Shown here in pieces: positions 1 through 13,770 of a DNA stretch of 64,000 nucleotides. The stretch lies in assembly GCA_013399115.1 (NCBI GenBank), contig VXAA01000921.1, forward strand, positions 329,637 through 393,636, read 5' to 3'. Origin of the DNA: Anseranas semipalmata (taxonomy: Eukaryota; Chordata; Aves; Anseriformes; Anseranatidae). The notes below the pieces were generated by a model. That model ran no database searches, was not told the origin of the DNA, and saw only the letters and a list, made by a program, of their open reading frames with translations. The stretch's first letter is position 1. Each line of letters starts with the position of its first letter. Made by a program: the position numbers and the translations under genes.

Positions 1-1663
1 GAAAATGTGAATGAGTTTCTAAAGGACAAATCTCACCAGAGTAAACACCCAGTGATACATCTGGTCCAACTACTCTGGAGTGGGGCAGGCGGGAGGGCAA
101 GCCACAGAGCCATGCTGCTCAGTACCATGCACAGAGAAGCCTTTCCAAGCAACGAGGATCGATCCCAAGGAAATTGATAGCGTTTCCATGTCCCATTCAA
201 ACCACACCCAGAGCAGGATCTGGCCCCAGAGAGGTCTCAGCAGCACCTGAAACATGGCTCCAGTGCTCTGGGGGGGCTCATCAGGTTTGCATGCAGGGCA
301 CGCAGGACCCCCGCCATGTCCCCCGTCTCGCCCAGCCCTGTTTGCTCCCTTCTGAGGTCCTTTTGCCCTTAGACTACTTGACAGCGCAGCAGCAGGTTTT
401 GTCGTAGCAACTGAGGATTTTAGTGCACACAATATTCATAGCAGTGTAACTATGTCAGCTAGGAAAGTGATACAATCAAAAAAAATAGCTGCCAGAGAAA
501 AAAAAAATAGCAGATAAACATACTGAGAGCAGGTGGGCTTTCCTGGTACTTTTATACAAACATGTCTCTTTCTTCACCAGAAGAATTTATGCCACTTTCA
601 CTGTAACCCATATAATTTGAATCTAATTAATTTAACTTTAAATGGAGTAATTGTAGAACTTCTTCATTCCAATATAAGACCACCAGAAAGCAATTAGTAA
701 GTTCAGTTGTGTGCTTATTGGCTTTTGGACAGAAGGTGAGAATGGACACACTAACATCTGCCCTTGTGCATGCTCTTGGGCCGCAGCATCACCTTTGTTC
801 ACGCTCCTATTTATCAGTGTAATACCACAGACATGAAAACAGAAGGAGTTTGGTAAACTTGGGCATCCACATGGGAGGAAACATTTGGCCCAGGACTCCC
901 TCTGCTCTAGTGGCTGTTGCTGTGGTTGGGCTCCCTTCCCCTTCTCTCCACTCCCACAGGGCTTATTTTTATGTGCAGAGGAGGGTTTGCTCAGCTAGCC
1001 TGCAGCCACATGCAGCCTCACGTCCTAAGCTGAGCATTCAATTATTTTGTCTTCTAGCATCACGAAATTGATTAAAACTATTAAGGCAAGAACAAAAAAT
1101 CTTCTTAATTATTAGAAGAAATTATTAATTATTATTATTTGTTTGATGAAGCTTGCATGAGAAAGCTACCAGCAAACCAGATATTGTATAGGATTATATG
1201 CACAGCCTCCTACGCAGAGGGACTGGAGAAGGCTGCAGAAGTCATAACAGTAGGAGCAAAAGGTACCGAAGGAAGGTGAAGAAAAGGTTCGGCTCCTCTC
1301 TCATTTATTCCTTCTCTAAAATGGTGCTGGTTAACAACCTGTTTACTCTTTTTCTTTCCGTTTAGCTCCGCTAGGCACTATGTTACCCTTTGTAAAGTAA
1401 CTATTAGAGAACATTTGCCTGCAAAAAGACTGGCAAGGTCTCCCTCCATTTAAGCAGCAGCAATTGCATAGCCACAATTCCAATTGTTACACACCGTTTG
1501 GAATATTACAGTGCCTAGTTATTGCCTACAATAATGCTACTTTTTATCTCCAAGCAAAACACTACACAACAACAACAAAAATACCAGAATTACACCTTGT
1601 CTTACGTTTTTACCTTTCCCTCAAGCCACGCTTCCCTTTTCCTGTAGTGTTTTTGTGGTGGTA

Positions 1664-1740
1664 ATGCCATTTTTGGCATGCTTGTTTTTGGCACACATGT
1701 AGAAGCATTTTGGCACGTTGTTGGCACAGATGTAGAAGCT
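1664..1740. repeat. 33-bp tandem duplication with NFI-like half-sites
   Basis: Two 20-bp units at 1688-1707 and 1721-1740 match at 18 of 20 positions and lie 33 bp apart. Each starts TTGGCACA and ends TGTAGAAGC plus one base. Just upstream, ATGCCA at 1664-1669 faces TGGCAT at 1674-1679 as a 6-bp inverted repeat. The motif TTGGCA, an NFI half-site, recurs four times within about 60 bp. The repeat is seen directly; binding by NFI is inference. Confidence 0.55.
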
Positions 1741-3838
1741 TACCATTATTAGCTATGGACCAATGATGCAGAAAGGAAAAACTTGTGAAGTCTGTGTTAG
1801 AATTTTTCAATGAAACCTGTGCAACACTGATCACAGGTGCTATGGGGAAAGAGGTCATGCTAATTTCATGGTTTGTTTTCAATGTGCACTTTCTACAAAT
1901 AATCAAGCAGAAGACAAAAGCTCTATTAAGACCCAACCCAGATCACAAAGGAAAAAGAACCGCAGCGCACACAAACTGCCAGCAACGTGAGAGAACTGGT
2001 GCTGGAATGTGAGCTTTAACTGTAGCTGCGAAAACAAGTCCTATTATGATAGTGGAAACACTCATCCCTACTTTTGTTCCTTTCCTTTCAAAAGGAGATG
2101 GAAAACTTCCTATCTGTTGTGGACCTCCTATGGAATCAGGAAAGAACTGTCATTTCTGTCTTTTTAGTCCAGCTTATTATGCTGAAAAGAATAATCCCAC
2201 CAAATCCTGTGTAACCTGAAAAAGCTAGTGGGCTTTTAAATGGGACTAGTTTAATACCTAAATTTAAATACACAATTAAGTCTTTTGCTCTTTGGGACTT
2301 AGAAGAAAAGCAAACTGAGACGTACCATATCGATTTGTTAGCCTCAGAAATGGCTTTGTGCAGCTGAAAGGGTAGCTCCAGCCCTTGGAAGCATTTGAGA
2401 TACAAATTTGAGGAAGCAACTTCAGATGAAACCTGCTAAATAGCCTTAATTATCTATTTCTTTCTTAATTGACAAAGTGATGACATGCCTTAATAGCAAC
2501 CCATTATCAACCCGTAACACAAAGCCATGAATGTGTTTCTTTGCCAGGTCCCTTGGCCAGAAGTCATAATTTTCATACATGTTCTTTTATAAGCCAACCT
2601 GCATAGTAAATGAGCCATCTCCATTTTAATATATATTTTTAAATAATCAGTCCTTTTACTTCTCACCTGCTGTATATAGTTATATATGATGAAAAAAATC
2701 TGGAAGTACACTAACTCTTGAGGAGAGAACTCCACCAGCTCAGTGCATCCAAAAGCCATGCCAGCAAGTTTGCAAACTTGAACATGACCACCTCTAAGGT
2801 GTTTCTTCTGTTGTTTTTTTGTTTTGTTTTCCAAGAACACACCAACTTTCTAATTTCAAAAACAGATATGCTATTTTGGTTTCCAGATGTAGCTACATGC
2901 TGTTATTTGCTCATAAGCAAAATACTCCTGGGATCAAAATCCCATTGTAGAATTTATATAGAGTGTTTCCATAGCCTCATTTAGATTTAGATATATCCAT
3001 TTTAGTGTCTTAAAAAAATATAAGTAGGCCAGAACCTCAGCCAGCGCAGATAACCACAGCCCCAGTGACTTTGTTTCAGCACTAACAGAGGAGTATTTCT
3101 GATCAGGGTCACACTGGGTATAGCAGTGCATTGATGTATTATTCCCTGGCCTTAATGGATCACAACATAAAACAAGTCAGCATTTTTATACAAGTGGTGA
3201 TTTGCTCTATGGTATTTTATTCTTTGCTTTTAGAATATCCAGGTCAATGAAAACTTGATGAATGACTTCTAGTCTTGTTGTAAAGTGAACATGCCCATTT
3301 TAAAATAAACCAAACCCATTATTTTTACCTGGGAGATAAATTTTCATCCATGATTATCCCCCATTCTCTTATTCTTTTTTGTAGATTGAGAGAAAAATAA
3401 AATTAACTATCAGACAGGAAAGTTAGTTAAGGAATTTGGAAAAGAAAGAAATTTAGCAGAGTAATCAGAGTAGATCCAGTTGTGTATTTTTAATCTATTC
3501 ATAATTCTTAATTTGAATACAATCTAATAAAAACAATCAGTATCTGGATCATCATATTAACTGTGTTGCTCTTGGAGCATGACAGTTTAAGTGCTGTAAG
3601 GAAAGCAAATCTGCTGAGGCTTAACATCTAACAGGATGTTGGATGCGAGGTAATCTGACATCTGCTCTCGCTGCATCGTAGCTTGCAGGATGGACGCCCT
3701 GGCCTGCCAGCGCATGCTCTAAAGCTCAGTCCAGAAAAATCCCTGTTCATGGACCTCCAGATTTCCCTGGCATTACATGCATGTTTAGCTGAAGTGAAGC
3801 ATGGCAGATTTGTGCAATGAACCTGGGAAGGACTAGTC

Positions 3839-3856
3839 CCGCACTTTGAAGTGCGG
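3839..3856. repeat. 18-bp near-perfect palindrome
   Basis: CCGCACTT and AAGTGCGG are exact reverse complements separated by only TG. With a 2-base centre it is better read as a dyad-symmetric protein site than as a hairpin. No function is assigned. Confidence 0.5.
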
Positions 3857-5547
3857 TTGGTTAAAGCAGTAACCATAGCTTGGGGCTGAGTGAAGCTGAT
3901 GGCTTGTAGATGGGAAGTCAAGGCTGAATACACCATTTTACAATCATTCAGTGCTGCATCAGGTGCATGCACAGGCTGAATAATCAGTCACTGATTACAG
4001 CGCTTCACCCTCATGCCGCGGGTCCAGGCGCACTTCCCTGAGCTACCATCACACTTCTTCCATCACATGTGCTGCAATCTGAGACCTGACACTCGTCAGG
4101 CCAGCTCCCTCCTTCTCCCCTTTCCCTAGCTGCGTGTTGAAGCTCAGAAAGAAGGCACATGCATGGTTAATTTTTATGGAACTAAACAGAGACATCCCTT
4201 ACAGGACCGAGAAAGGCTATGCATTTTCAGCGCTAAGTTATGTTGCTGAAACCTTTGTGTTGTAAATAAAGAAACTTTATCATCCCAATTTTTCCAGTCA
4301 CCTTACAAATATACAGATATTTGTCAGTTTAAAAAACTTGATGAAACAAAACAATTCACACTGCTGAAGGCGAGCTGCTCTTCTTTTGATTTAAAAATTG
4401 CTATCATATTAAAGCTAGTGGAACTGAAGGAGTAGGGAAGGAGAGGTGAAAGATGTAGCTTTAACTGTTGGTTGCTGTCTGCAATTGGCAAATATACAAG
4501 CATTTGACACTTTAATGGAAAAAGCCACTGTGTGTCCTCAGTCTACATTAGTGACCAAAATGTTGTTCTTAGCCTAAGCAATGACATTTTATGTTGTTGG
4601 GGAAACATTTCCTGGAATGCGCTAAGTGTGATTTTTTCCTCTCAAGACAATTTTCAGACTGTTCCTTGGGTCTGAAAGGCCACCTAACACCACAAAAACA
4701 GGAGGGAGGAAGGGAGACTAAACTCCTCTAGTTTATTGGGATAAGTTTTGCCAATGTCTGTATTCACACATTAGGGTCACATTGCCTATGTTAAACCTAC
4801 ATCAGAGTGCTTAAACATTCGCTTACAGATAGCAAAGTAGTGTTGGAGATTGCATCAGGTGTGCAATTGCATTAGCGCTTCCAGCTGCATGGGACACCAC
4901 CTTCAAGTAGCAGGAGATACAAGAAACATCCCCCACCACCTGTATCGCAGCCAGCTCCTTTAGGCCACAGATGTGCGACAGAGGCGAATACATCCTTCTC
5001 TCTTGGTTAATCTACGTTTGTAAGGAGAGCCCTTCACCCTCTGCCAGCCAGGTGCCAGGACACTCATTTGTTTGAGATCTTTTCCAATTTCTCTTCCTGA
5101 AGGTTGATTTAGATGAGGGATGAGAGTAGTAGACACCCATGTTTTTCTTTCCCCATCCCAGAAATAACTCTGCTAGATGTTTCGTATGCTGTATACCACT
5201 AGGATTACCAGACTTTGAAATTAGGCACTGATAAGAAGAAGCAGTGGAAGCAGGAGGTGTAGCATCAGTACTAAGGCTAGTGGAGACAGCAGGAGCTGAG
5301 TCCAGATAAAGGTTAATTCTATTGTTTATGGCTAAAACCAAAGCCCTGTTGCAGGAAAGCTTGGGAAAGGCATTAAAAGACCCACACAAAAGAAACACAA
5401 AATAGAAAAACAGCAAGAGATTACTCTCATAATGCTGCCTGACCAGCAGGGAGGCTGCACGCATGGGGGGGAAATCAGCCTGGCCACCCCTGCCCTCTAC
5501 AAGAGCCAAACACCAGCTCTGAATCTCCATTACCCTGAACTGCATTT

Positions 5548-5997
5548 ACAGAATCAAAGAATCATTTACATTGGAAGAGACCTCCAAGATCACCCAGTCC
5601 AACCTATGACCTAACACTATCAAGCCCTCCACTACACCATGTCACTAAGCTCTACATCTAAATGTCTTTCGAATACCTCCAGGGATGGTGACTCCACCAC
5701 TTCCCTGGGCAGCCTGTTCCAATGCCTCACAACCCTTTCAGTAAAGAAGTTTTTCCTAATATCCAACCTAAACCTTCTCTGGTGCAACTTTAACCCATTT
5801 CCCCCTCGTCCTATCACCGGACACGTGGGAGAAGAGACCAATCCCCACCTCGCTACAGCCTCCTTTAAGGTACCTATAGAGAGCGATCAGGTCGCCCCTG
5901 AGCCTCCTCTTCTCCAGGCTGAACAACCCCAGCTCTCTCAGCTGCTCCTCGCAGGACTTGTTCTCCAGACCCCTCACCAGCGTCGTTGCCCTTCTTT
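5548..5997 (-). mobile_element. CR1 LINE fragment, 5'-truncated, inactive
   Basis: This is the 3' end of a chicken-repeat-1 non-LTR retrotransposon inserted in the minus orientation. Read on the minus strand it encodes the tail of the ORF2 reverse transcriptase protein, recognisable by [16 protein letters not shown], then [19 protein letters not shown] and [14 protein letters not shown]. These pieces fall in two different frames, switching near 5800, so a frameshift has broken the ORF. The element ends at 5548 with the short direct repeats typical of avian CR1 tails (AATCAAAGAATCA on the + strand). Resemblance to CR1 stops near 5997, leaving about 450 bp of a full element of several kb; such 5' truncation is the usual outcome of CR1 insertion. 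It supports an avian origin for the window. It has no intact protein and is not mobile. Confidence 0.93.
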
Positions 5998-7867
5998 AGT
6001 CACAGAGATGCAGATCATTGCACAAAGATGCAGAAGTATGGAGATGCACCTGCTTAGGTCTCCTCAAAAATCTCCAACCTTCCAGAAAAGTGAATCCCTT
6101 ACAGGTGCCACTTGGCATGAGGTGCAAGGTGCATTGTTATTCTAGGCTATGCTTGAGGGACAGGACATTTACTAATTTTTCAAACAGAGAAACACTGCTT
6201 CATAATAAAGGGGAAATTTCTGTTTGCAGGCATACACAGAACTATTTTGCCCTTGGATCAAATCTGTAAATAGTTTTTGACAATGTCATATCTCATTCAC
6301 TAAGCAAATGTTGGCTGTTCAGGCACAGATGGCACATGTGTTGTATTTGACTCCTTATCAGAGGATGAACACGTGGGGAAGAGCAAGAGATAAGCTGCTC
6401 AGCAGTCCTGGCATGTGCTTCCAGAGTCCAGAAGACTTTTAAAAGGCAAAAAAGTGTTGGTATAGAATTGGTGGAATTGAATGTTCTGCGCTTGAATAAC
6501 CTGAGCTTCCTTCAGCCACTGTCATCGAGACTGGGCCCTTCCCTGCATGCTGATGCACAACACATCACCCAGCAGGCTGTCCGGGAGACTTTAGAAATCT
6601 GAGAAAACACAAGCCCAGTCTTCCTGGTAAAGAGGAAGACTGAATTTTAGGGCCAATTTTAGCAAACTAGTAAGTGCACTTTTCCTATGGAGCACGTAAG
6701 CACCTGCAAATTTCTTCAGCAAACTAGCACACGTTTCCCTCTAAAACCGCTCTTAAGTCTCATCGACATTAGGACAGTGGCCCAGCCCCACTGCTCTGCA
6801 TCTGTTCCACAGAGCAGCAAAGCTGCTTTGCAACCTGTTTCCTGTTCTCCATAAGCTTAGTACACCAAAACCCAAATTATTTTTCATCAAAGCCATTGAA
6901 AAGAAATGTCTTTTAGCCAGTATTTTTCACTGGGAATTATTTCCTCGAAATGAACGCTGTCTATAGCTGTGAGCTTTTTCTGCCAAGGGGTCTGCCATTT
7001 GCAGCGGTCAGTCTGGATTTCACACGAGGTTTCCCTATCTAGAAGCAAGATGCCATAAAGGCAGAGCCCGTGCCTGAGGACAGAGCCTGGCCGCTGGCTG
7101 AGCAGCCCTGTGCCCTCAGCCCCGGCCCTGCAGGTCCCGCTGCCTTTGGTGCGGCCAGCGCAGCCCCTCCCCACAGCTGCAGAAAATGACTTGGTAGTTT
7201 GAGCAGTTTTTCCCAAAAACGATGCACAGTAGTGCTCAAACCCTCCACCAGCACCTCTATACACAGTCGTGTTTTGCAAACCGTGAAAGTCACAGTAAGA
7301 TGCATACTTTTTATGGTTTTATTTTATTTTAAACATGATTGCAGCAGTTAGTGGGTCTAAGTTTCTTTTTCCTTTTAATTACTTAAGATCGTGTTTCCTC
7401 TGTACAAACTCTGGTAAAGTCAACTGAATGTGGCAAACCTTTTACCAGCTCACTCAGTTTGGAGGATATATATGGACTATAAATGGAAGTTTAAAAGATG
7501 ATACAATTCAAAATGCTCACTTTTGGGGTAAATAAGAATACCTTTTCCCATACTGAATTTTCAGGTGAAGTCGCATCCTAGGACTGCAGGAATATTATCA
7601 AACGATATATATATTTATGAATAATGAAAAGATAGTATCGTGAATTTTCAAGCTTTACAAGATCTGTCTGAAAAACATTTTTTAAGGAATTGCTGTGTTA
7701 AAGACAGTAGTATATAAGAAATGAGCTTTACAATGATATATCAAACACTGCTTTGATCTTGACAGTGGCCTCGTGAAGATTTATTTTTCTTTGCATAACA
7801 GGAGCATTCCCCACAGGCTGTTGATGCCGTGCCATTTACGCACTGATCTATTTTCTCTCCTTCATAG

Positions 7868-8030
7868 GAGTTTCCGCTGGCAGTCATCCGAGGGCGGGAG
7901 TGCTACTGCGGCTACCCCACCGGGCGCTTCTCGCTGCACGGCGGCGCAGACGGGCGGCTCTGCAGCGGGATGCTCAATGCCAGCAGCACTGGGGGGAAAT
8001 ACTGCCTGGTCTACCAGACGCCGGTGCAAG
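7868..8030 (+). CDS. WSCD1: WSCD1-like coding exon: C-terminal part of a WSC domain
   Basis: This exon encodes 54 complete codons plus one base. The acceptor follows a pyrimidine-rich tract (TTTTCTCTCCTTCATAG) and the donor is CAAG|GTATAG, a phase 1 junction. The peptide begins EFPLAVIRGRECYCGYPTG and ends YCLVYQTPVQ, with cysteines at exon residues 12, 14, 32 and 46. The CYCG and LCSG motifs identify a WSC domain, a cysteine-rich and probably carbohydrate-binding module. There is an NAS glycosylation sequon at residue 37. In the family this part lies in the Golgi lumen between the membrane anchor and the sulfotransferase domain. The CGG motif normally seen near the WSC C-terminus reads TGG here, with a cysteine five residues later. 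The N-terminal half of the domain must be upstream of the window. Identification as WSC is strong; WSCD1 rather than WSCD2 rests on the downstream exons. Confidence 0.9.
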
Positions 8031-9390
8031 GTATAGCTCCAGCCCTGCAGTGCCGGGGCCAGACCCCCTGCTGTGGGAAACGGCCCCCCATGCCCCTTCT
8101 GCCTCTCCCTCCTGCAGCAGGTGGGAGCCATCTAGTTTACATCAGTCTTATCCACAATGGCTGATATCGCAACAGGCAGGAACTTAGAAAACACTCCTTA
8201 TCTAAATTCCCCTCTTGCAGTCATGCTTGTAAATATGCATCTTTCCAGGTATTATTTCCAAACATTCTCTCATTAAGCAGCACAGCCCCCCCGTCGGAAA
8301 AATAATGATTTTGGAGATGGAGAGAGGAGACAGAGCCTGGGAAGCCAAACCCCGAGGCACCTGGAGACAAGGACCCTGTAGTCTGGTTCCAGTCCTGCTC
8401 ACTGAGTGCGCACCCAGCCCCCTGTTATGAGAGACACCAAGACAGCTCTGCAAACTCAACTTTTGCTCTGCCCATCTTCCTTCAAAATATTAATCTTCAT
8501 GTGTGCCAAAGCCAGAAAGAAAATAAAGCAGACAATAAGGCCCTAATCCAGTAAACTATCGAGGCAGTACCTATAGCTTTTTCCACACAGTGATTTGCAC
8601 CAGGTTCAGCAAAACTATTCACAAGCTTAAAATTAAACACTGTGCTGGATTGGTGCTGTTTTTCCTAACACCCAGTCTTTTTTTGCTCCATCTCCCAGTT
8701 CAGAGGTAGACTGCAGGTAACAGTGCGTCAAAAGACCTTGCAATAACACCACTTGCTTTCATGAAATTGCTAGCATCTCCCACATCTGGGTGGATCAGGA
8801 GTAGCACAAGACAACCTTTTCTGGACTCTGCTGGCACTTTCAGGCCATGGATTCATCTGTAGGCTACTTTGAAGAATGAAAAGAGTAATTTCTAATCTAT
8901 TTCCTGGCTTCTTTTTGAATCGTTATAGAGGGCTGGGATTGCTTCTCACCCCCTACCCTTACTTCTAATGGCATGCCAAGCAATACGATTAGGATTTACG
9001 AAAGCAGGTGTAGAAGCTAGGTTCTAGCCCCCACCAGAGATCAGCACAGCGCAGGCTCTTAACAGCCTCAGGCCCTTTTCTGGAGAAGAATCATAGCCTG
9101 GATGCTTAACTGAATGCCAGCTCATTTCAGTAGGAAGGGTTTCTCCTGCATTATAAAGTTTGCAGTTTTCAGGTATAATGGCACATTCAGGGTTTCACTG
9201 AAGAACCAACCTGCCAGGCAAATACCAGTTAACAAACAGACATCAAGGGACTTTCATCAGAACTTGCTGGCAAGTAAAATGGTTTGCTGCAGCTTTAACA
9301 AAAAAGTGTTACCTAACACAAAACCGGTGAAAACCTTTTATGAGGATAATCTCTTTGGCCTCTTACCGCTGAATTAATTTTGGGAAGTAG

Positions 9391-9975
<585 letters not shown>

Positions 9976-10493
9976 TGAACTTGCACACATGCAGCTCACA
10001 TCTAAAAGAATGGTCCAAAAGACAAAATTGACTAAACCCTGAGGGTAAGACCCTTCAGTAGGGCATGAAACACAAGGGTTAATTTTTTAAATGTTATTAA
10101 CTATTCTGGGAGGCCAGTACCCCGAGGAGGCATGATATTTATCACACCCTGAGCACTGGCCTCACGGAGAGCAGCCCTTTTGCTGTGAGGTACCTACCAA
10201 TTCCTCCCGAGTGGAGACAAGCCCGGCCTCCAGCACGCAGCCCTGCTCAGGTGCCTTGGCAGCTGGGCTGCAGCCAGAGACAGGGTCCTGCCTACAGCAG
10301 CCGTGGAGGAGCTCACAGCCCTCACAGCCGGAGCTCACGGGTGGCTCCAGCCCATGTAAAGTGAATCAGCCATGCAGGTGGCCAGCCCTGGTCCCAGGTA
10401 CTGGGTGATGGGCTTAATCAACTGGTGTTTTCACAACAGTTTTACACCACTGCAGGGACTGGTTTAAGAATGTGAAAAGGCACAGATGTATGA

Positions 10494-11078
<585 letters not shown>

Positions 11079-12530
11079 TAATAACCGAGAGGAATCTAAT
11101 TTAAGATTTCAAGGATTCGATGGAGCATGACTTCTCCTGAAGGAAATTTTACAGCATTGCACGGGTGCTACTGCACTGCAGATAAATAACAGCAATAAGG
11201 GGACTTCAGATTCAGTGTTCGCTGAACACACGAAAGGATTCTCTGAAATGCCTGCCACTCTGCATGCCTTTGACTGGCAAGCTGGATGGCAGGACTGCGA
11301 TTTCCCTGCTGCATATGCTGCTGCATGCAGACTCTGCAGCACAGAAAGGATTCAGCACACATTTCTCTTGTATGTTTTAGGCATAACAGCTGTGGCTTGG
11401 CAAACCACATAGCACAGGGCTCTGGGGGTGGCAGAGAAGCGTCCTCTGTCACACCATGTTTCTTTCCCAAGTTCATGTACTGCCCTTCATCAGTCACAAC
11501 TCAAGATCTATTCATCAAAAAACAGACAAAATAGCCCTTAGAAAAGAGAAAAAGCCTGGAGGGAATGGCTTTCCTGTACCACAAGCTACAAAGTGTTACA
11601 TATCAGCCACAATTGCTCTTTGTCCAGCCCCAAACCTTCAGCTGGGACTATCCTGACCCTCAGAAAATTATCACAAGCACCTAAAAGAGATTAAGGTGTC
11701 ACCCAAGGCAATGGTGGGAAAGTAGTTCGGTAAATTTTGTCCTGGTGATCCTGGCAAGTGACCATAAATCCCTCCCATGTGCCAGGAACAGAACAATCTT
11801 CTCTATTAATCCTGTTTCCTTACCCAATCTCCCCCAAAACAATCAAAAAGATATGTTATTCAACAAATCTGGAAGCGAGGAGCACCTCAGCCAAGATCAG
11901 GGTCTTGATGCTGCATTTGCGTGTTTGTTTTTATATACACACATATATAAACACAGCATAGCCCTGTCTCTTTCTCAAACTACATTTGAAACAGAGGTAA
12001 GAGGGTAGGAACACTACAGAGGCGAAAGAATCTGCTTGAAGTTACGTGGCAAAGCACTGCTCAAATCAGCATCTGAGCAGGAGCTGCTCAGTGCCCCTTC
12101 ACTGCTTTCCTCCAAACACTTCTCCCTTCTCTTTTTGCCCTTCCCCAGCCCCTGTGCAGAGCTGCCAGCTTGCATGCGCAGAGGAGGTCCTAAAAGCAAG
12201 CCACATCGAAGGTGCAGAGTTGCAGCTGCAGCTCTGCCTGGCGGTGCCCACTCCCTCCCAGGGGCTTCCCAGGCAGCTGGGCGTCTCCCAGCGCTGTTAA
12301 TGCCCCAAACCCACGCAGTCCGGGTGACTGGCGGGCCGCAGGGTTAGGTGCACGTGTTTGTGAACACCGTGCCACCACTGCTTTGAACAGTGGAAGAACA
12401 GCATCCCCCACCATGCCAGAAGCTGCGAAGCCGAGCTGCCGTACCCCTGCAGCTGGCCACGTTGCCTTCTCCAGTGCACACCCACCCACCAATGTCACAC
12501 CATGGCTCAGCACCTCTCGTACTAAGGTAA

Positions 12531-12950
<420 letters not shown>

Positions 12951-13735
12951 TAGCCTGGTAGCACTCAGCTATGTTTAAAAATATAAATATATATTTTTAA
13001 AAAACAAAAAAAAACAGACCTTTACAGCAGCTAAAGCAAAGACACTTGTGGAGTCTGCTGAGCAGTGCAAATTCCCTCTACTCTTGGATGTTCTTCAGGC
13101 ACTAAGAGCTCCAAAAGGCAAGCAACAAAGGATAGAAATTGGGTTACAGACTAAGGCAAAGCTACCGGTGTCTGCCTGCGCGTACCCCTCTGTGCACAAG
13201 TGGCCAGAACTCCGCAGCCGAGCACTGCTGCTCCGGCGGCAGACATACCTCCTCCTTGCCGCCGGCGTTACTGGGGATTTCACAGCTACCGGCTTGGAAA
13301 TGGGTGTACATAAAGGGGGAGAAAGTCTCAACACTGGCAAATGATTTTCAACTGAGCAGTTAAGAAAATAAATTCCTTTCTTCTCATCACAGCCCATGGC
13401 TTCCCTCTCCAGGTTTGCTGGCCAGGCCACCAGCCTGGCCAGGACTGGCCCCAGGCTCCCTGCAGGAGCTGAAGTGAACCCGGACCAGGCGGGGTGAGGG
13501 GATCGGGACCCTAGGGAGCACCGGGGTGGTCCTGGCAGACACTGAAGCCCCCACCGCCACCCTCCGCAGCCACCCGGTGAGGCGCCCGCCCCAGCCGCTG
13601 CCACTCGCTCCCCACCGTGCCGGGGAGCACCAGGCACTCAGCAGCCGCCAGTGCTTTGGTTCACATGAAATAAAGGATTCCTTGAAAACTTGCCTGAAAA
13701 CACTAGTTTTAATAAAACAAGGAGTTTGTATAAAG
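12951..13735 (+). other. Probable 3'UTR of the WSCD1-like gene
   Basis: The interval runs from the stop codon to the predicted cleavage region after the poly(A) signal at 13711. It begins with an AT-rich stretch near 12972-13000 rich in ATATTTTTA-type runs. Earlier AATAAA hexamers at 13367-13372 and 13669-13674 could support shorter isoforms. The middle, about 13420-13640, is GC-rich. The end point is a prediction accurate to perhaps 20 bases; transcript data would be needed to fix it. Confidence 0.6.
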
Positions 13736-13770
13736 GGACCTGGGCTTCCTCTGTGTGTGTGTCATTGGTG
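13711..13770 (+). terminator. Poly(A) signal with GT-rich downstream element
   Basis: AATAAA lies at 13711-13716, and a GT-rich element (CTCTGTGTGTGTGTCATTGG) begins at 13750, which is the normal spacing for cleavage near 13735. Of the four AATAAA hexamers after the stop codon, this one has the best downstream element. Another AATAAA at 13785-13790 lies just beyond it. Confidence 0.65.

Larger units (their letters stand above)
1..7867 (+). other. Upstream intron sequence of the WSCD1-like gene
   Basis: No exon is supported here. The reading frame of the exon starting at 7868 opens on a complete codon, so at least one coding exon must lie upstream, but no stretch in this interval encodes the rest of a WSC domain between plausible splice sites. 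I therefore read it as part of a large intron, with earlier exons outside the window. The sequence is mostly AT-rich and unique. It contains a CR1 fragment at 5548-5997, a repeat of NFI-like half-sites at 1664-1740 and a short palindrome at 3839-3856. The stretch around 3890-4015 has mixed composition and short inverted motifs that could be conserved noncoding sequence; this is inference only. Confidence 0.6.

Noticed and set aside
5012..5545. 177-residue open frame on the minus strand next to the CR1 fragment
   Set aside because: It has no resemblance to CR1 proteins or any other family, and the hydrophobic segment is short and isolated. Probably chance.
13095..13637. 180-residue open frame on the minus strand
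   Set aside because: It overlaps the predicted 3'UTR of the WSCD1-like gene, is rich in glycine, alanine, arginine and proline from GC-rich DNA, and matches no family I know.
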